Below, piece after piece: positions 56,118 to 64,000 of a DNA stretch of 64,000 nt (within the stretch, counting starts at the first letter, position 1; each line of letters starts with the position of its first letter). Both the position numbers and the translations under genes were made by a program. The notes under the pieces were generated by a model, which was not told the DNA's origin, searched no databases, and worked only from the letters and a program-made list of their open reading frames with translations. This DNA comes from Gilliamella sp. wkB178. GTDB taxonomy: Bacteria; Pseudomonadota; Gammaproteobacteria; Enterobacterales; Orbaceae. The stretch lies in NCBI RefSeq assembly GCF_001690705.1, contig NZ_LZGK01000011.1, positions 124,001 to 188,000 on the forward strand. Direction: 5' to 3'.

Positions 56118-56834
56118 TTAAGAGAGTTTTGCTGAGGCAGGAAAGCCACCGAAAGGAAGAATACCGTTTTTGCCAAACCTAAGTTTGCAACCAGTAAGAG
56201 TGTAAGAGCATTTATCTTTAGTTATGTCGTTTGTTGGATTATCTCGTTCATCCGCAACCGCGCCACCTGTATAACTACATTCAGAACTGCGATACCGCCA
56301 ACAACAAGTGTGCGCAATCATTACTCTGGCTGGTAACATTACTCCGTCACTTTCACATGGTAACGCTAATTCAAATGTAGCTGATTCGCTCGGGATTAAA
56401 TTTGACGAACGTTCAACTATATATTGAGATACAATTTCTTGAGTAGGGTCAGCTTTATCATTACCAAATTCAAAATTAACAGCATCTAAAAATTCAGCTA
56501 AAACTTGACGCCGAGTAACTACTGCACCAAGCAAATCTTCATAGGTACTTGTTAGTCCTGTCATTAAGCCAAAAGCATTTGATACTACCATCGTTGGTCT
56601 ATTACTCGTTCCTTGTCCATTTTTTTGAAACCCTGTTACTTGGATTGGGTACGGCTCATAAGTGTTACCTTGCCATATAATAGCTTTTCTTAATTGATTT
56701 AATCCTGCATGAAATCTGAAAATTAATCGCTCATTAGCAAATTTTGATAAATTAACCTCGTACAAATCAAGAATAGCTCCCTGCTCAAACTTGGTTAGTA
56801 ATTTGAGTGTTTCTGTAGGTACAGGTGAAGTCAT
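56118..56834 (-). CDS. Minor tail protein L
   Basis: A 238-aa lambda gpL-like protein. It begins TSPVPTETLKLLTKFEQGAI and ends with a cysteine-rich domain: LPCESDG, AHTCCWRYRSSECSYTGG, DKCSYTLTGCKLRFG. In lambda L equivalent cysteines bind an iron-sulfur cluster, so cluster binding is likely here. It overlaps gene M by 4 bp and lies 6 bp upstream of K. Confidence 0.9.
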   Translation of the reverse strand: MTSPVPTETLKLLTKFEQGAILDLYEVNLSKFANERLIFRFHAGLNQLRKAIIWQGNTYEPYPIQVTGFQKNGQGTSNRPTMVVSNAFGLMTGLTSTYEDLLGAVVTRRQVLAEFLDAVNFEFGNDKADPTQEIVSQYIVERSSNLIPSESATFELALPCESDGVMLPARVMIAHTCCWRYRSSECSYTGGAVADERDNPTNDITKDKCSYTLTGCKLRFGKNGILPFGGFPASAKLS

Positions 56835-57175
56835 GCAACTACCTCCTCGAATGTAGCGGTGATTGTTTTAGCTGTGTGCATAACTTTTGATGACCACGAT
56901 GGACATTTAACTGTGATTAGACGATTTCTGTTAGGTTCTTTCCATAGAAATGCTTTAACTCCGCCATGTCTAGTTAAGAAATCATCAATCGGTGGGGCTT
57001 CATCTATCGGAACAGTTAGCGTTACACTATATGAACGCAAGTCGTTGTTTATACCGTCTTTGGTACGTTGCTCATAGCCATCGCCTAACTTAATTATTTT
57101 CACTTTTGGCTCGGCTTTTTCATTAATACCGGGTGCTACATCCCAATTGAATGTTTCCATATTTTCTCCAGACAA
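56831..57175 (-). CDS. Minor tail protein M
   Basis: A 114-aa lambda gpM-like protein: FNWDVAPGINEKAEPKVKII at the N-terminus, GDGYEQRTKDGINNDLRSY, then FLTRHGGVKAFLWKEPNRN, all hallmark gpM/phage_tail_M segments. It forms part of the tail tip under the tape measure. It starts just after the terminator of the inserted lipoprotein gene, so read-through from the late operon must pass that site or be antiterminated. Confidence 0.9.
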   Translation of the reverse strand: MSGENMETFNWDVAPGINEKAEPKVKIIKLGDGYEQRTKDGINNDLRSYSVTLTVPIDEAPPIDDFLTRHGGVKAFLWKEPNRNRLITVKCPSWSSKVMHTAKTITATFEEVVA

Positions 57176-57176
57176 T

Positions 57177-57198
57177 AAAAAACCCGCCGAAGCGGGTT
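57177..57198 (-). terminator. Terminator of the lipoprotein moron
   Basis: On the minus strand AACCCGC, a TTCG tetraloop, GCGGGTT and then TTTTATT: a textbook intrinsic terminator. It lies 29 bp after the lipoprotein stop and 2 bp before the gpM start. Confidence 0.88.
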
Positions 57199-57226
57199 AG
57201 ATCATAAATTTGGTTAATTAAATTTA

Positions 57227-57814
57227 TTATTCTTTTTTTATGAAAGAAATTTGTACAATACCTACATTATCTATACTATTTTCAGCTTTAATTACAGATA
57301 GAGTAATTTTTAATTCGGTATCAATATTATCTGTGTACATTTTCTCTGAAATTATGCATGGTCTATCCCCTTCACATGTAGGGTTAACCCAAAAATTATC
57401 GCGAGGATCAATGCTTTTGTTAACAGAACTTGAATAATATAATTTATCAAATTTACTAATATATGAGTTATATAATGATATTGCCTTTTCACCTGTTGGA
57501 TCATAACTCTCATCACTAATAACTGTTGGGGAAGAATAATAATTACTATTTTGAGTATAATTAATTAATCCGTTATTTTGTTTAAATATAACAATTTTAA
57601 AATTCAGTTCAGGAAAAGATTCAGATTTAATTAAATAATATTGATTATTATGATTCTTGCTTTCCCCTTTCAAAGAAATATCGACACCTTTAAGCTTTAC
57701 GTCATCAACACTCATTCCCCATTTCAGTTGGTTTGGTAGTTCAATTTTAGTTTCTTTTTTATTACAACCAATACTTAGAAAACAAAACAGAATTAAAAAT
57801 AAGATCTTTTTCAT
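57227..57814 (-). CDS. Inserted lipoprotein gene (moron) in the tail operon
   Basis: A 195-aa lipoprotein: MKKILFLILFCFLSIGC with lipobox LSIGC (Cys17) followed by NKK. The start at 57814 is chosen because AAGGAT lies 6 nt upstream and the signal peptide begins there; an upstream start at 57859 would bury it. The mature part has LKWGMSVDDVKLKGVDISL near 30-48 and a C-x-x-x-x-x-C pair (TCEGDRPC) near 150. It is not a tail protein; it separates the tape measure from gpM. It is flanked by its own promoter and terminator and is probably expressed in the lysogen. Confidence 0.7.
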   Translation of the reverse strand: MKKILFLILFCFLSIGCNKKETKIELPNQLKWGMSVDDVKLKGVDISLKGESKNHNNQYYLIKSESFPELNFKIVIFKQNNGLINYTQNSNYYSSPTVISDESYDPTGEKAISLYNSYISKFDKLYYSSSVNKSIDPRDNFWVNPTCEGDRPCIISEKMYTDNIDTELKITLSVIKAENSIDNVGIVQISFIKKE

Positions 57815-57838
57815 ACTATCCTTTTTAATTTTTAGACA

Positions 57839-57867
57839 ATAGTATGAAAATCCACCCATTAAATCAA
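57839..57867 (-). promoter_or_regulatory. Probable promoter of the lipoprotein moron
   Basis: On the minus strand -35 TTGATT (57867-57862, overlapping the tape-measure stop), a 17-nt spacer, and -10 TACTAT (57844-57839). Transcription would begin about 20 nt before the lipoprotein start codon. Confidence 0.5.
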
Positions 57868-60800
57868 CGCCTATTTAGTTTTCCGCCTGGTCTTTGTTGA
57901 TCATCAATTATAGATAATACAGATTGTTTAATCATTCCAGCAAATGCTTTTGCATCATCTTCCGTTAATCCGCTATTACCAACATTTACTGGCACTGTAA
58001 CAGTTATATTTCCTCCAGATTTACTAGATGCTTGCAAGAAATCTTTTAAATCAGAGTTAGTGCGAGCATCAATAACACGTTCGCCTTTATCTAATAGCCA
58101 AGTTCCCTCTTTAGGAATATTATCAATACCGCTGTGAGCCATGCCAGCTATAGTTTGTGCCGCTATAATACCTACCGATGCGTAACCTAGCCCTCTTGTA
58201 ACTCCTGACATAATTCCTGTAGGGTCAAATTCTAATGCTTTTGTAGCTGCTACTTCTGTACTAATGATAGCTTGTGCTATAGATGCCGCTTTACTAGCAA
58301 GAAACATTACTTTATAAGCTGCTGATGATTCACCTGCTGTTTCTTTGAACATATCAGCAATTGAGCCAGTTAAGCTTGAAAACGTTCCAAGTGTAGCTAA
58401 AGTGTATGCAGATTGAATGTCCTTTTGCTTTTTCTGCATTGTTTCTTCAATTTTAACAACTGCGTTAGCATATTCTTGCTGGTTGATTTTTTTCTGATTC
58501 AATAACTCTTGTTGAATTTGTAGCTGTTGCTCGTTCCAATCGCGCAACTTTTTATCATCTTCCGCGACATTCAGTAAATCGCTTCCAATACCGTTGTATG
58601 AGTTTTGGAAACTGAAAGTAGGAGCTGATTCCATCGCCTTTTTAGACATCTTATCAAGTAATTCTTCACGCTGTTGCAATGAAAGATTAGCTTTTTCGAT
58701 AATGCTTAATTGTTCTTTATAGGTATCAAGTTGTTGTTCAACAGGACTACGCAACGAATCAAGAATTGATTTATACTCTTTCTGGGCATTAAGTTTGTCT
58801 AGCTCAATGGCTTTTGTTTCCAATGTTTTCTTTTGAATTTCAGATAGCTTATTTAATTCACCATCTGCCATCTGGCGGCGTATTTTTTGCAATTCGGTGA
58901 TATCAGTATAAGCATTGATCTGATTATTAAGCCGATCAAGTTGCGTTTTATAAATATCTGCGGTGCTTTTGCCTGTTTTTGTATGCTTAAAACCCTCTTG
59001 TAGCTTAAAACTTTCATGCAGTTTTTTTGCAAACTCAGATAGTTTTTGAGCGAGTTCATCAGTCATTTCCCCCGATAAATCTTGCCCTTTCGCTAGTGCA
59101 ATTAAGTCTGCTGCATGTTCAAGTGCAGCATCACCTGCCGCTCGTTGTAAACCAGCTAAAACAAATGCTGCTTCTGCACCATTTTCCGATTTAACTTTAT
59201 TTACATCAAGTTGCAGACTAAGTGTACCTAATTGATTATCTAAATTTGGAAATGATGCTGTATCTAGTAGTTTTATTCCAGTCGCAGCTTCAGATGATGC
59301 TTGGCCAACAGCATCCAATTTTTCTTTATTTTCAGCTAATTTTTGAGTGTTTTGTAATAAATTAGCAGTGATATTCCCAATTAATATTTTAAACTGCTCA
59401 CCACCACCAGTTGCTGTAATTAATTTTTGACCCAAATCATACAAACTCTGTCCAAATTCAGCTGAAGATATAGAGCCTTCTTTTACCTTATTTTTTAGAG
59501 AATCAATCCCTTGTACATAATTATCGATTGCTGCTTTGTTAGATGGAGATAGATAAAACGATGCACTTGATCCATCATATGAAACCAATAATTCGGATAG
59601 ATTATCTTTCAATTGATCTTTAATATCATCGATATTAACATCAATATCTTTAACATTTACTGTTATTTCTGTTTGTAAGCCAGATGTAATTGATTGTTGT
59701 CTGGCCTTATCGACTTCTTTATATTTTGCGAGAAGCTGATCAAGTGGTAACTGTAGTTCTTCAATCGGCTCTTTAGCTTTATCAGCACCGTCGCCCATCA
59801 TTAGAAATGCTGCACCAACAGATACAGCCGTTGAGAGCAGCCCTACAGGGCCACCTAACAATCCTAATAACCCACTACCTGTCCGAGATAATATACTTAG
59901 CCCATTATTAGAAAGAACAGCTTGCTTATTAGCTACTGCTAGCCTATTTTTAGCCTGTATTTCTTTTTCATTTAAAGCTATTTCTTGAGCTTCAAGTTTT
60001 AATATGGCTTGTCTTATGTGTATGCCAGATCGAATACTAGTAATATTTTGAGATCTGGCTGTTAATGCTAATTTTGAAGTAGCAATAGATTGCTTTTCAA
60101 CTGCTATTTGTTGGAGTTCAGCTTCTGCTAGGTGTTTTTGAGCTAAAGCATTTCCTCTTGTCTCATTTGCATTGTTAATTATTTCTACTGTAGCATTTTT
60201 AAATGAAGTATATACACCACCTATATATCGAGATAATCCGATTCCAACAAAAGCCGCACCAGCACCAGCAACTAAATTGATATTATCCGCAACAACTCTT
60301 AATCCACTAGCAATACTTTGTGTAATACCCTTACTACTGTTTAATTCACCAATAAAATGTTGGAAACTGTTTGATATCTGAGTGAAACCATCTTTAACAG
60401 TGTTACCCATGCCGTCAGCAAGTTCACCTGTTCGATCTTTAGCTGCTATCATTGCATCTGCTAATTGACGCATTGAAATTTGACCGTTTACACCTAGTTT
60501 TTTAATATTTACTTCAGCCAAACCCATTGAATTAGATAACTCTGTAACGATGTTAGGTGTGGATGTCATTAACTGTTTCCACTGCTCGTTACTGATTTTA
60601 CCTGTAACCATTGATTTAGTTATAGCATTAATGCTACTCGCCACTTTATCAGCAGATGTTGCATTTAATGTATAGCTGTTTGACATTGATTCTATGAAAT
60701 CAAGTGTTTGTTCAGTACTATAACCCAAATCACGCATTGATGATGCGGTAGATACATATAATTCTTGTGAATCACTAATTGATTTAGCATTACGATTACT

Positions 60801-61166
60801 TAACTCAAGTAACCGATCTTGCACTCGGTTATAACTATCAGCCGAACCTTCTACTGAAGTAATAGCCATTTTGACACGAGCAGCCATTTGTCCCCAGTCG
60901 TCAGCCATGTTTACAATACTGGTGAATGCAAAACCACCGGCAAAAGCAGTGGCAACGCTTAATGCTGATGATTTCAACTGAGTTAATTGCATGTTCATTG
61001 CTTGAATTGAGCGATTATTACTAGCAATGTATGAATCAAAACGGCGTGAGCGTTCCTCCATTGTTTTGTAATAATCTGTACCGAGACGTGACGCCCTATT
61101 CATTTCTCGTTGATATGATGATGAATCTGCGGTAACTCGTATCGCCAATTCTCGCAATGTAGCCAT
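57864..61166 (-). CDS. Tail tape measure protein
   Basis: An 1100-aa protein that sets tail length and is ejected with the DNA. The N-terminal tape-measure domain (about 75-270) contains VQDRLLELSNRNAKSISDSQ and SINAITKSMVTGKISNEQWK. Long coiled-coil and repeat regions follow, with hydrophobic segments near 285-300 and 430-460 (GSGLLGLLGGPVGLLSTAVS) and 995-1035. The C-terminus ends QQRPGGKLNRR. It starts 2 bp after the frameshifted GT product ends, the standard position. At roughly 0.15 nm per residue the length implies a tail of about 165 nm, a family rule rather than a measurement. Confidence 0.92.
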   Translation of the reverse strand: MATLRELAIRVTADSSSYQREMNRASRLGTDYYKTMEERSRRFDSYIASNNRSIQAMNMQLTQLKSSALSVATAFAGGFAFTSIVNMADDWGQMAARVKMAITSVEGSADSYNRVQDRLLELSNRNAKSISDSQELYVSTASSMRDLGYSTEQTLDFIESMSNSYTLNATSADKVASSINAITKSMVTGKISNEQWKQLMTSTPNIVTELSNSMGLAEVNIKKLGVNGQISMRQLADAMIAAKDRTGELADGMGNTVKDGFTQISNSFQHFIGELNSSKGITQSIASGLRVVADNINLVAGAGAAFVGIGLSRYIGGVYTSFKNATVEIINNANETRGNALAQKHLAEAELQQIAVEKQSIATSKLALTARSQNITSIRSGIHIRQAILKLEAQEIALNEKEIQAKNRLAVANKQAVLSNNGLSILSRTGSGLLGLLGGPVGLLSTAVSVGAAFLMMGDGADKAKEPIEELQLPLDQLLAKYKEVDKARQQSITSGLQTEITVNVKDIDVNIDDIKDQLKDNLSELLVSYDGSSASFYLSPSNKAAIDNYVQGIDSLKNKVKEGSISSAEFGQSLYDLGQKLITATGGGEQFKILIGNITANLLQNTQKLAENKEKLDAVGQASSEAATGIKLLDTASFPNLDNQLGTLSLQLDVNKVKSENGAEAAFVLAGLQRAAGDAALEHAADLIALAKGQDLSGEMTDELAQKLSEFAKKLHESFKLQEGFKHTKTGKSTADIYKTQLDRLNNQINAYTDITELQKIRRQMADGELNKLSEIQKKTLETKAIELDKLNAQKEYKSILDSLRSPVEQQLDTYKEQLSIIEKANLSLQQREELLDKMSKKAMESAPTFSFQNSYNGIGSDLLNVAEDDKKLRDWNEQQLQIQQELLNQKKINQQEYANAVVKIEETMQKKQKDIQSAYTLATLGTFSSLTGSIADMFKETAGESSAAYKVMFLASKAASIAQAIISTEVAATKALEFDPTGIMSGVTRGLGYASVGIIAAQTIAGMAHSGIDNIPKEGTWLLDKGERVIDARTNSDLKDFLQASSKSGGNITVTVPVNVGNSGLTEDDAKAFAGMIKQSVLSIIDDQQRPGGKLNRR

Positions 61167-61168
61167 AG

Positions 61169-61836
61169 TTATTTTCCAAATAAATTAGATAACGCCTCAA
61201 ACATACTTACAGGCTCTTTTTTCTCTTTTCTGAATTTCATCAAACAGTCATCAAAATCGACTTTTGCACCTTGTGAACGATAGATAGCTGATGTAATTTG
61301 TGCAGAGTGCCAGTCGTGACGCTCGTCCCCAATTGGGTTTATTCTGTCGAATGCAACCCAGTAGTAGAATTCACGAGAAGATAGTGATTGCTCAAGCTCG
61401 GCGAGAGTTTTACCGAGCCTGAGTGCAAGTTTAAGTTTGAAAAAAAGTTCAGGGTCAGAATCTACTTTTTTTCTGCTTCCTCGATAGGTTTGTTTGATAA
61501 CCCAGTTAAAGCAATAGATTGATCAAGAACTCGGGTATGAATTGGTCCATAGGATTTAATTAAATCCTCAAGATTGCCATCATTTAAAAGCAAATTACCA
61601 TTATCATCAATTAGCACAGATGCAAATAAAATAGCCTCAGATTTAATATTTTGGATATCTTTTTCGCGTTCAGTTAATTTATCATCTTCCGAAATATCTC
61701 TAATTGATTTAATATAACGATTTAGATTGATATGTAACGGCTCTCTGACCGATACGGTTACCCCCCATTCCGGAACTTCAACCTTTTTAGTACGAAACCC
61801 CGAATTTTTTGCAGTAATAATTTCCTTTAAATTCAT
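61169..61836 (-). CDS. Tail assembly chaperones G and GT (programmed frameshift)
   Basis: The zero-frame G product is 124 aa (61836-61462, MNLKEIITAKNSGFRTKKVE ... PIEEAEKK). Its end reads GAA AAA AAG TAG; a -1 slip on A AAA AAG (61471-61465) continues VDSDPELFFKLKLALRLGKT, then LAELEQSLSSREFYYWVAFD, to LSNLFGK at 61169, adding 98 residues (222 aa in all). The T part matches the tail-assembly T/DUF4035 pattern. In lambda the G:GT ratio guides tape-measure packing. No start codon with a ribosome site serves T alone. Confidence 0.85.
61465..61471 (-). promoter_or_regulatory. -1 frameshift heptamer of the G/GT gene
   Basis: A AAA AAG in phase with the G frame, directly before its TAG stop. It is part of a run of seven A, and the -1 frame is open for 98 codons. 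Confidence 0.82.
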
Positions 61837-62336
61837 TATTTAGTCTCCGTAGATCGGCTTGACGGTGTCACTGGTGTTGGTTCAGTAAATTGGAATTTAC
61901 CTTTGACTTTGAATGAAAATGAGCCAGTTACAATGCCATTTTTAGCACCTTTAAATTCATAACTAGTAACACGCGCAATCCAATCAAGAGAACTGCCGTC
62001 TTCATATTTGATCTGAAATGCATAGTTTTCACCTGAATCATAAGACTGGCGTAAAATTTTCTGACCAGCATTACCGACCACAAAATTAACATTCATTGAC
62101 ACTGTTGGTTCGGCTGGTAATCCGCTGATTGTCTCTTTAGTGATAGATGCTAGTGTAGAAACGTCAATTTCTTCACCCTCTGGGGCAGTCATAGAATAAT
62201 CGGTAACAGTCCCCTCAAGGCCTACTTTTGCCATTGCCGATGTTATAAATTTAAGTGATGGGGCATTACTAACAAATACGCCAATATCTCGTGTCTTTGT
62301 GTATTCGCTTTTAACTTCTGTTTGAACTTCAGACAT
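61836..62336 (-). CDS. Major tail tube protein
   Basis: A 166-aa lambda V-like tube protein. The start at 62336 (MSEVQTEVKSEYTKTRDIGV) is chosen; an upstream in-frame ATG at 62378 lies across the hairpin and adds 14 hydrophobic residues. The VFVSNAPSLKFITSAMAKVG opening, GLPAEPTVSMNVNFV and IKYEDGSSLDWIARVTSYEFKGAKNGIVTGSFSFKVKG fit tube proteins. The stop shares a base with the start of G (TAATG). Confidence 0.82.
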   Translation of the reverse strand: MSEVQTEVKSEYTKTRDIGVFVSNAPSLKFITSAMAKVGLEGTVTDYSMTAPEGEEIDVSTLASITKETISGLPAEPTVSMNVNFVVGNAGQKILRQSYDSGENYAFQIKYEDGSSLDWIARVTSYEFKGAKNGIVTGSFSFKVKGKFQFTEPTPVTPSSRSTETK

Positions 62337-62342
62337 ATTAAT

Positions 62343-62375
62343 ATCTCCAAAAATAAAAAAACCGCAGTTAAGCGG
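62343..62375 (-). terminator. Weak hairpin with T-run before the tail tube gene
   Basis: On the minus strand CCGC, a 6-nt loop and GCGG are followed by TTTTTTTATTTTT. The stem is only four to five pairs, so it is a possible attenuator between the gpU-like and tube genes. Confidence 0.4.
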
Positions 62376-62397
62376 CATAAAGTGTAAAATTGATTGT

Positions 62398-62724
62398 TTA
62401 TTGAATATAAAATTCTAATGTAGCGCGATAGAGTTCGGCTTCTGGTTCGTAATCTTGACGATTAACAATATTGAATGGTTTTAATGGTTTTAGGCTTTCA
62501 TATGCTTGTTGCTTTATGTTTTCTGCTTCAAGTAAGGTTTTTGCATAAACATCTATCTGAAAACAATATTCAACTGATGATTGTCCACACATAACATCAT
62601 CATAAACGGCAGAAACTTTTGTGTAACAAACATAAGGTGGGCTTGTTCCTTGTGGTGCTATTAATGGACTTACTCGCCCATCACACAAGGCTTTTAGAGC
62701 TTCATTTATTTTAGTTTCTATCAT
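62398..62724 (-). CDS. Tail completion protein (gpU/DUF3168-like)
   Basis: A 108-aa protein: MIETKINEALKALCDGRVSP, PQGTSPPYVCYTKVSAVYD, YCFQIDVYAKTLLEAENIKQ, matching DUF3168 tail terminators, which cap the tail tube and join it to the head. It overlaps the preceding gene by 4 bp. Confidence 0.82.
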   Translation of the reverse strand: MIETKINEALKALCDGRVSPLIAPQGTSPPYVCYTKVSAVYDDVMCGQSSVEYCFQIDVYAKTLLEAENIKQQAYESLKPLKPFNIVNRQDYEPEAELYRATLEFYIQ

Positions 62725-63137
62725 TTTGAAAAAATCTCGTCGATATCTTTTAAATATTGCTCAAATGCGGCATCTTCAGCTTTTTTTACGTTAGCATCAA
62801 AAGCCGGACGAACAAAAGGACGTGCTGACATTTTCGATGTGCCATTTTCAACAAAAGACCAATAAAACGGAGTTGTTTTTTTCCCTTTACCTCTTTTGAC
62901 GCGGACCTTTTTGAATTTAACACCTGCGGTTAATGACCCTCTTACAGTATCAACAGAAATAGATTTTTTTAACTTACCTGTTCTGATGGGCGCACTAGCA
63001 CGAACAGCATCACGGAAAACAACAGCACCAGCCCTAACGGCTTTTCTTGACACTTTCCGTTGTTCAGAATTAGATAGCAGCTTGAAATCAGCATCGAGGG
63101 ATTGAAAACCTTTAAATGATAATGTTGGTTTAATCAT
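62721..63137 (-). CDS. HK97 gp10-family head-tail joining protein
   Basis: A 138-aa protein from the start at 63137 (MIKPTLSFKGFQSLDADFKL), preferred because TGGAA lies 8 nt upstream; the ATG at 63158 has no such site. Motifs: VRAGAVVFRDAVRASAPIRT, GKLKKSISVDTV, a basic loop (KFKKVRVKRGKGKKT) and FYWSFVENGTSKMSARPFVR near the end, typical of the HK97 gp10 / lambda Z-like family at the head-tail junction. It overlaps its neighbours on both sides. Confidence 0.85.
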   Translation of the reverse strand: MIKPTLSFKGFQSLDADFKLLSNSEQRKVSRKAVRAGAVVFRDAVRASAPIRTGKLKKSISVDTVRGSLTAGVKFKKVRVKRGKGKKTTPFYWSFVENGTSKMSARPFVRPAFDANVKKAEDAAFEQYLKDIDEIFSK

Positions 63138-63460
63138 GATAATTCCATTTTTTGACATGGTAATTGCAGATAAGTTTGCCTTTCATTTGTTAGAATAGCT
63201 TTAATATTATAAATGTTACCGTTGTAACATGCCCTCATTTCAGAAGTGATTAAAACATTTTTATATTTTCTAACAGTGATTGTACAATTTGTTATAGATA
63301 ACTCTGTTTGACTAGCATTAAACTCTCTACCAGTTTGATCCGTTACCACCCCCCAAAGAGTATAAACATCAATCCATCTTTCTACAGTTTGTCCTAATTC
63401 ATCCTTTTCTGTTGTTTTTTTTTGAAAACTGATACGATTACGTAAGCGACCAGGTTGCAT
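63134..63460 (-). CDS. Head closure protein (SPP1 gp16-like)
   Basis: A 108-aa protein: MQPGRLRNRISFQKKTTEKD, ELGQTVERWIDVYTLWGVVT, MRACYNGNIYNIKAI, all typical of the phage head-tail adaptor/closure family (R-x-R-I-x-F-Q ... W-G-V). It blocks DNA exit before tail joining. Confidence 0.85.
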   Translation of the reverse strand: MQPGRLRNRISFQKKTTEKDELGQTVERWIDVYTLWGVVTDQTGREFNASQTELSITNCTITVRKYKNVLITSEMRACYNGNIYNIKAILTNERQTYLQLPCQKMELS

Positions 63461-63463
63461 AAT

Positions 63464-63772
63464 TTATCCTATTGCATGTTCTTTAAAAGGATGTAACATA
63501 ACTTCAACATGAGAAGGAATTTCTCCACTACCTCTACCTTCAAATAAGTTACAAACCAAAATTTTTATTGCAAGTTTAACATCAGCTTCTGCAACAAAAT
63601 AACGTTTATTATCAGTAGGGATTACCTCACCTTTTGTTATAAATATGCAATTACATTCTCTTTCTATTCGCCTATGAACACTTTCAATCAATGCGGATAT
63701 AACTGAGTCATGTTCAGTTATATCCGTCTCAATTTGAAGAAAGTTTTTTACATCAATTAAGTCAACAATCAT
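63464..63772 (-). CDS. Head-tail connector protein (gp6-like)
   Basis: A 102-aa protein: MIVDLIDVKNFLQIETDITE, HDSVISALIESVHRRIEREC, ending VEVMLHPFKEHAIG. The start D-x-K-x-x-L-x-I-x-x-D, two helices and the I-x-x-x-V...L-F pattern match HK97 gp6-like connectors. It lies 3 bp upstream of the closure protein. Confidence 0.85.
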   Translation of the reverse strand: MIVDLIDVKNFLQIETDITEHDSVISALIESVHRRIERECNCIFITKGEVIPTDNKRYFVAEADVKLAIKILVCNLFEGRGSGEIPSHVEVMLHPFKEHAIG

Positions 63773-63785
63773 ATTGAAGTCTCAA

Positions 63786-64000
63786 TTATTTATAAAATTT
63801 GGCTACTTTTCGTTTTTCCACTAATTCGTTTGCATAATTAGCGTCAAACCCTGCAATATCACCTTTTGAATACCGACTAAAAGGACACAGGAATTCAACA
63901 ATAATTTTGACATCTTTTTGAGGGTTTTTAGGCGGTTTAGGTGTTTTAGGTGGTGTTGGTGGTGTTGGTGGTGTTGGTGGTAATCCACTATGTTCTGCTA
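63786..64000 (-). CDS. Small phage head-region protein with Pro-Pro-Thr repeats (partial)
   Basis: The 3' part of a minus-strand gene that leaves the window. The visible 71 codons include PPTPPTPPTPPKTPKPPKNP, then KIIVEFLCPFSRYSKGDIAG, and FDANYANELVEKRKVAKFYK at the stop. The Y-x-x-G-D-x-A-G-F...A-x-x-L-V-x-x-x-x-A pattern resembles a small protein often found between capsid and connector genes. It probably follows the major capsid gene. Confidence 0.6.
   Translation of the reverse strand, partial: AEHSGLPPTPPTPPTPPKTPKPPKNPQKDVKIIVEFLCPFSRYSKGDIAGFDANYANELVEKRKVAKFYK
63949..63980. repeat. 9-bp tandem repeat in the partial phage gene
   Basis: Three full units and a partial fourth of GGTGGTGTT (plus strand), coding Pro-Pro-Thr on the minus strand. 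Unit gain or loss keeps the reading frame. Confidence 0.75.

Noticed and set aside
1-64000. CRISPR arrays or complete insertion sequences
   Set aside because: No regularly spaced repeats or transposase-like proteins were seen in the window; the four dispersed 42-bp repeats are tens of kilobases apart.

Overview
The window is AT-rich gammaproteobacterial chromosome. lolCDE, mfd, a sulA-type SOS inhibitor, ackA-pta-yfbV, ruvAB, dnaX-ybaB, mmuPM, rep and dusA all read as orthologues of the E. coli genes but with strongly AT-biased codons. The low GC with this gene set suggests an Orbaceae-type gut symbiont (Gilliamella/Frischella/Orbus group). That is an inference from gene content; no 16S rRNA is present.

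Region 1 (1-37.7 kb) is ordinary core genome: nfi (partial), yigZ, a GNAT acetyltransferase, cfa, the lipoprotein-release operon lolCDE, mfd, a YdgA-like protein, the S-methylmethionine salvage pair mmuP-mmuM, riboflavin synthase, fluoride channel crcB, SOS-controlled sulA, a zinc alcohol dehydrogenase, a MarR/SRPBCC operon with a perfect 26-bp palindromic operator, a few small envelope proteins, an orphan 436-aa gene with a faint nuclease-like signature, guaA, pta, ackA, yfbV, priC, cysK, ruvBA, ybaB-dnaX (with a complete programmed frameshift cassette), an M20 amidohydrolase with a permease, and recQ. Two LexA boxes were found, at sulA and about 170 bp upstream of ruvA.

Region 2 (37.7-43.0 kb) lies between tRNA-Val(GAC) and tRNA-Arg(UCU). 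It is the wreck of a lambda-like prophage: tail-tube fragment, an intact tail-assembly chaperone pair joined by a -1 frameshift signal, and broken tail, fibre and fibre-assembly genes. An integrase C-terminus abuts tRNA-Arg, and a 115-bp inverted fragment of rep is embedded next to it. Two overlapping hexapeptide acetyltransferase genes survive intact as probable cargo.

Region 3 (43.2-46.4 kb) returns to the chromosome with rep and dusA. Region 4 (46.4 kb to the end) is a better preserved prophage next to the 5' end of dusA. It has a tyrosine integrase, a DUF2335-type membrane protein, an EexN-like lipoprotein, and then, on the minus strand, fibre assembly, fibre, tail-tip J, I, K, L, M, a lipoprotein moron with its own promoter and terminator, the tape measure, G/GT with a -1 frameshift, tail tube, tail completion, head closure and connector. 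The capsid and early genes lie outside the window.

An unexplained 42-bp intergenic repeat occurs four times (826, 13535, 32795, 43193). Each copy lies in the same orientation as, and downstream of, a core gene; its first 20 bp are identical in all four copies.
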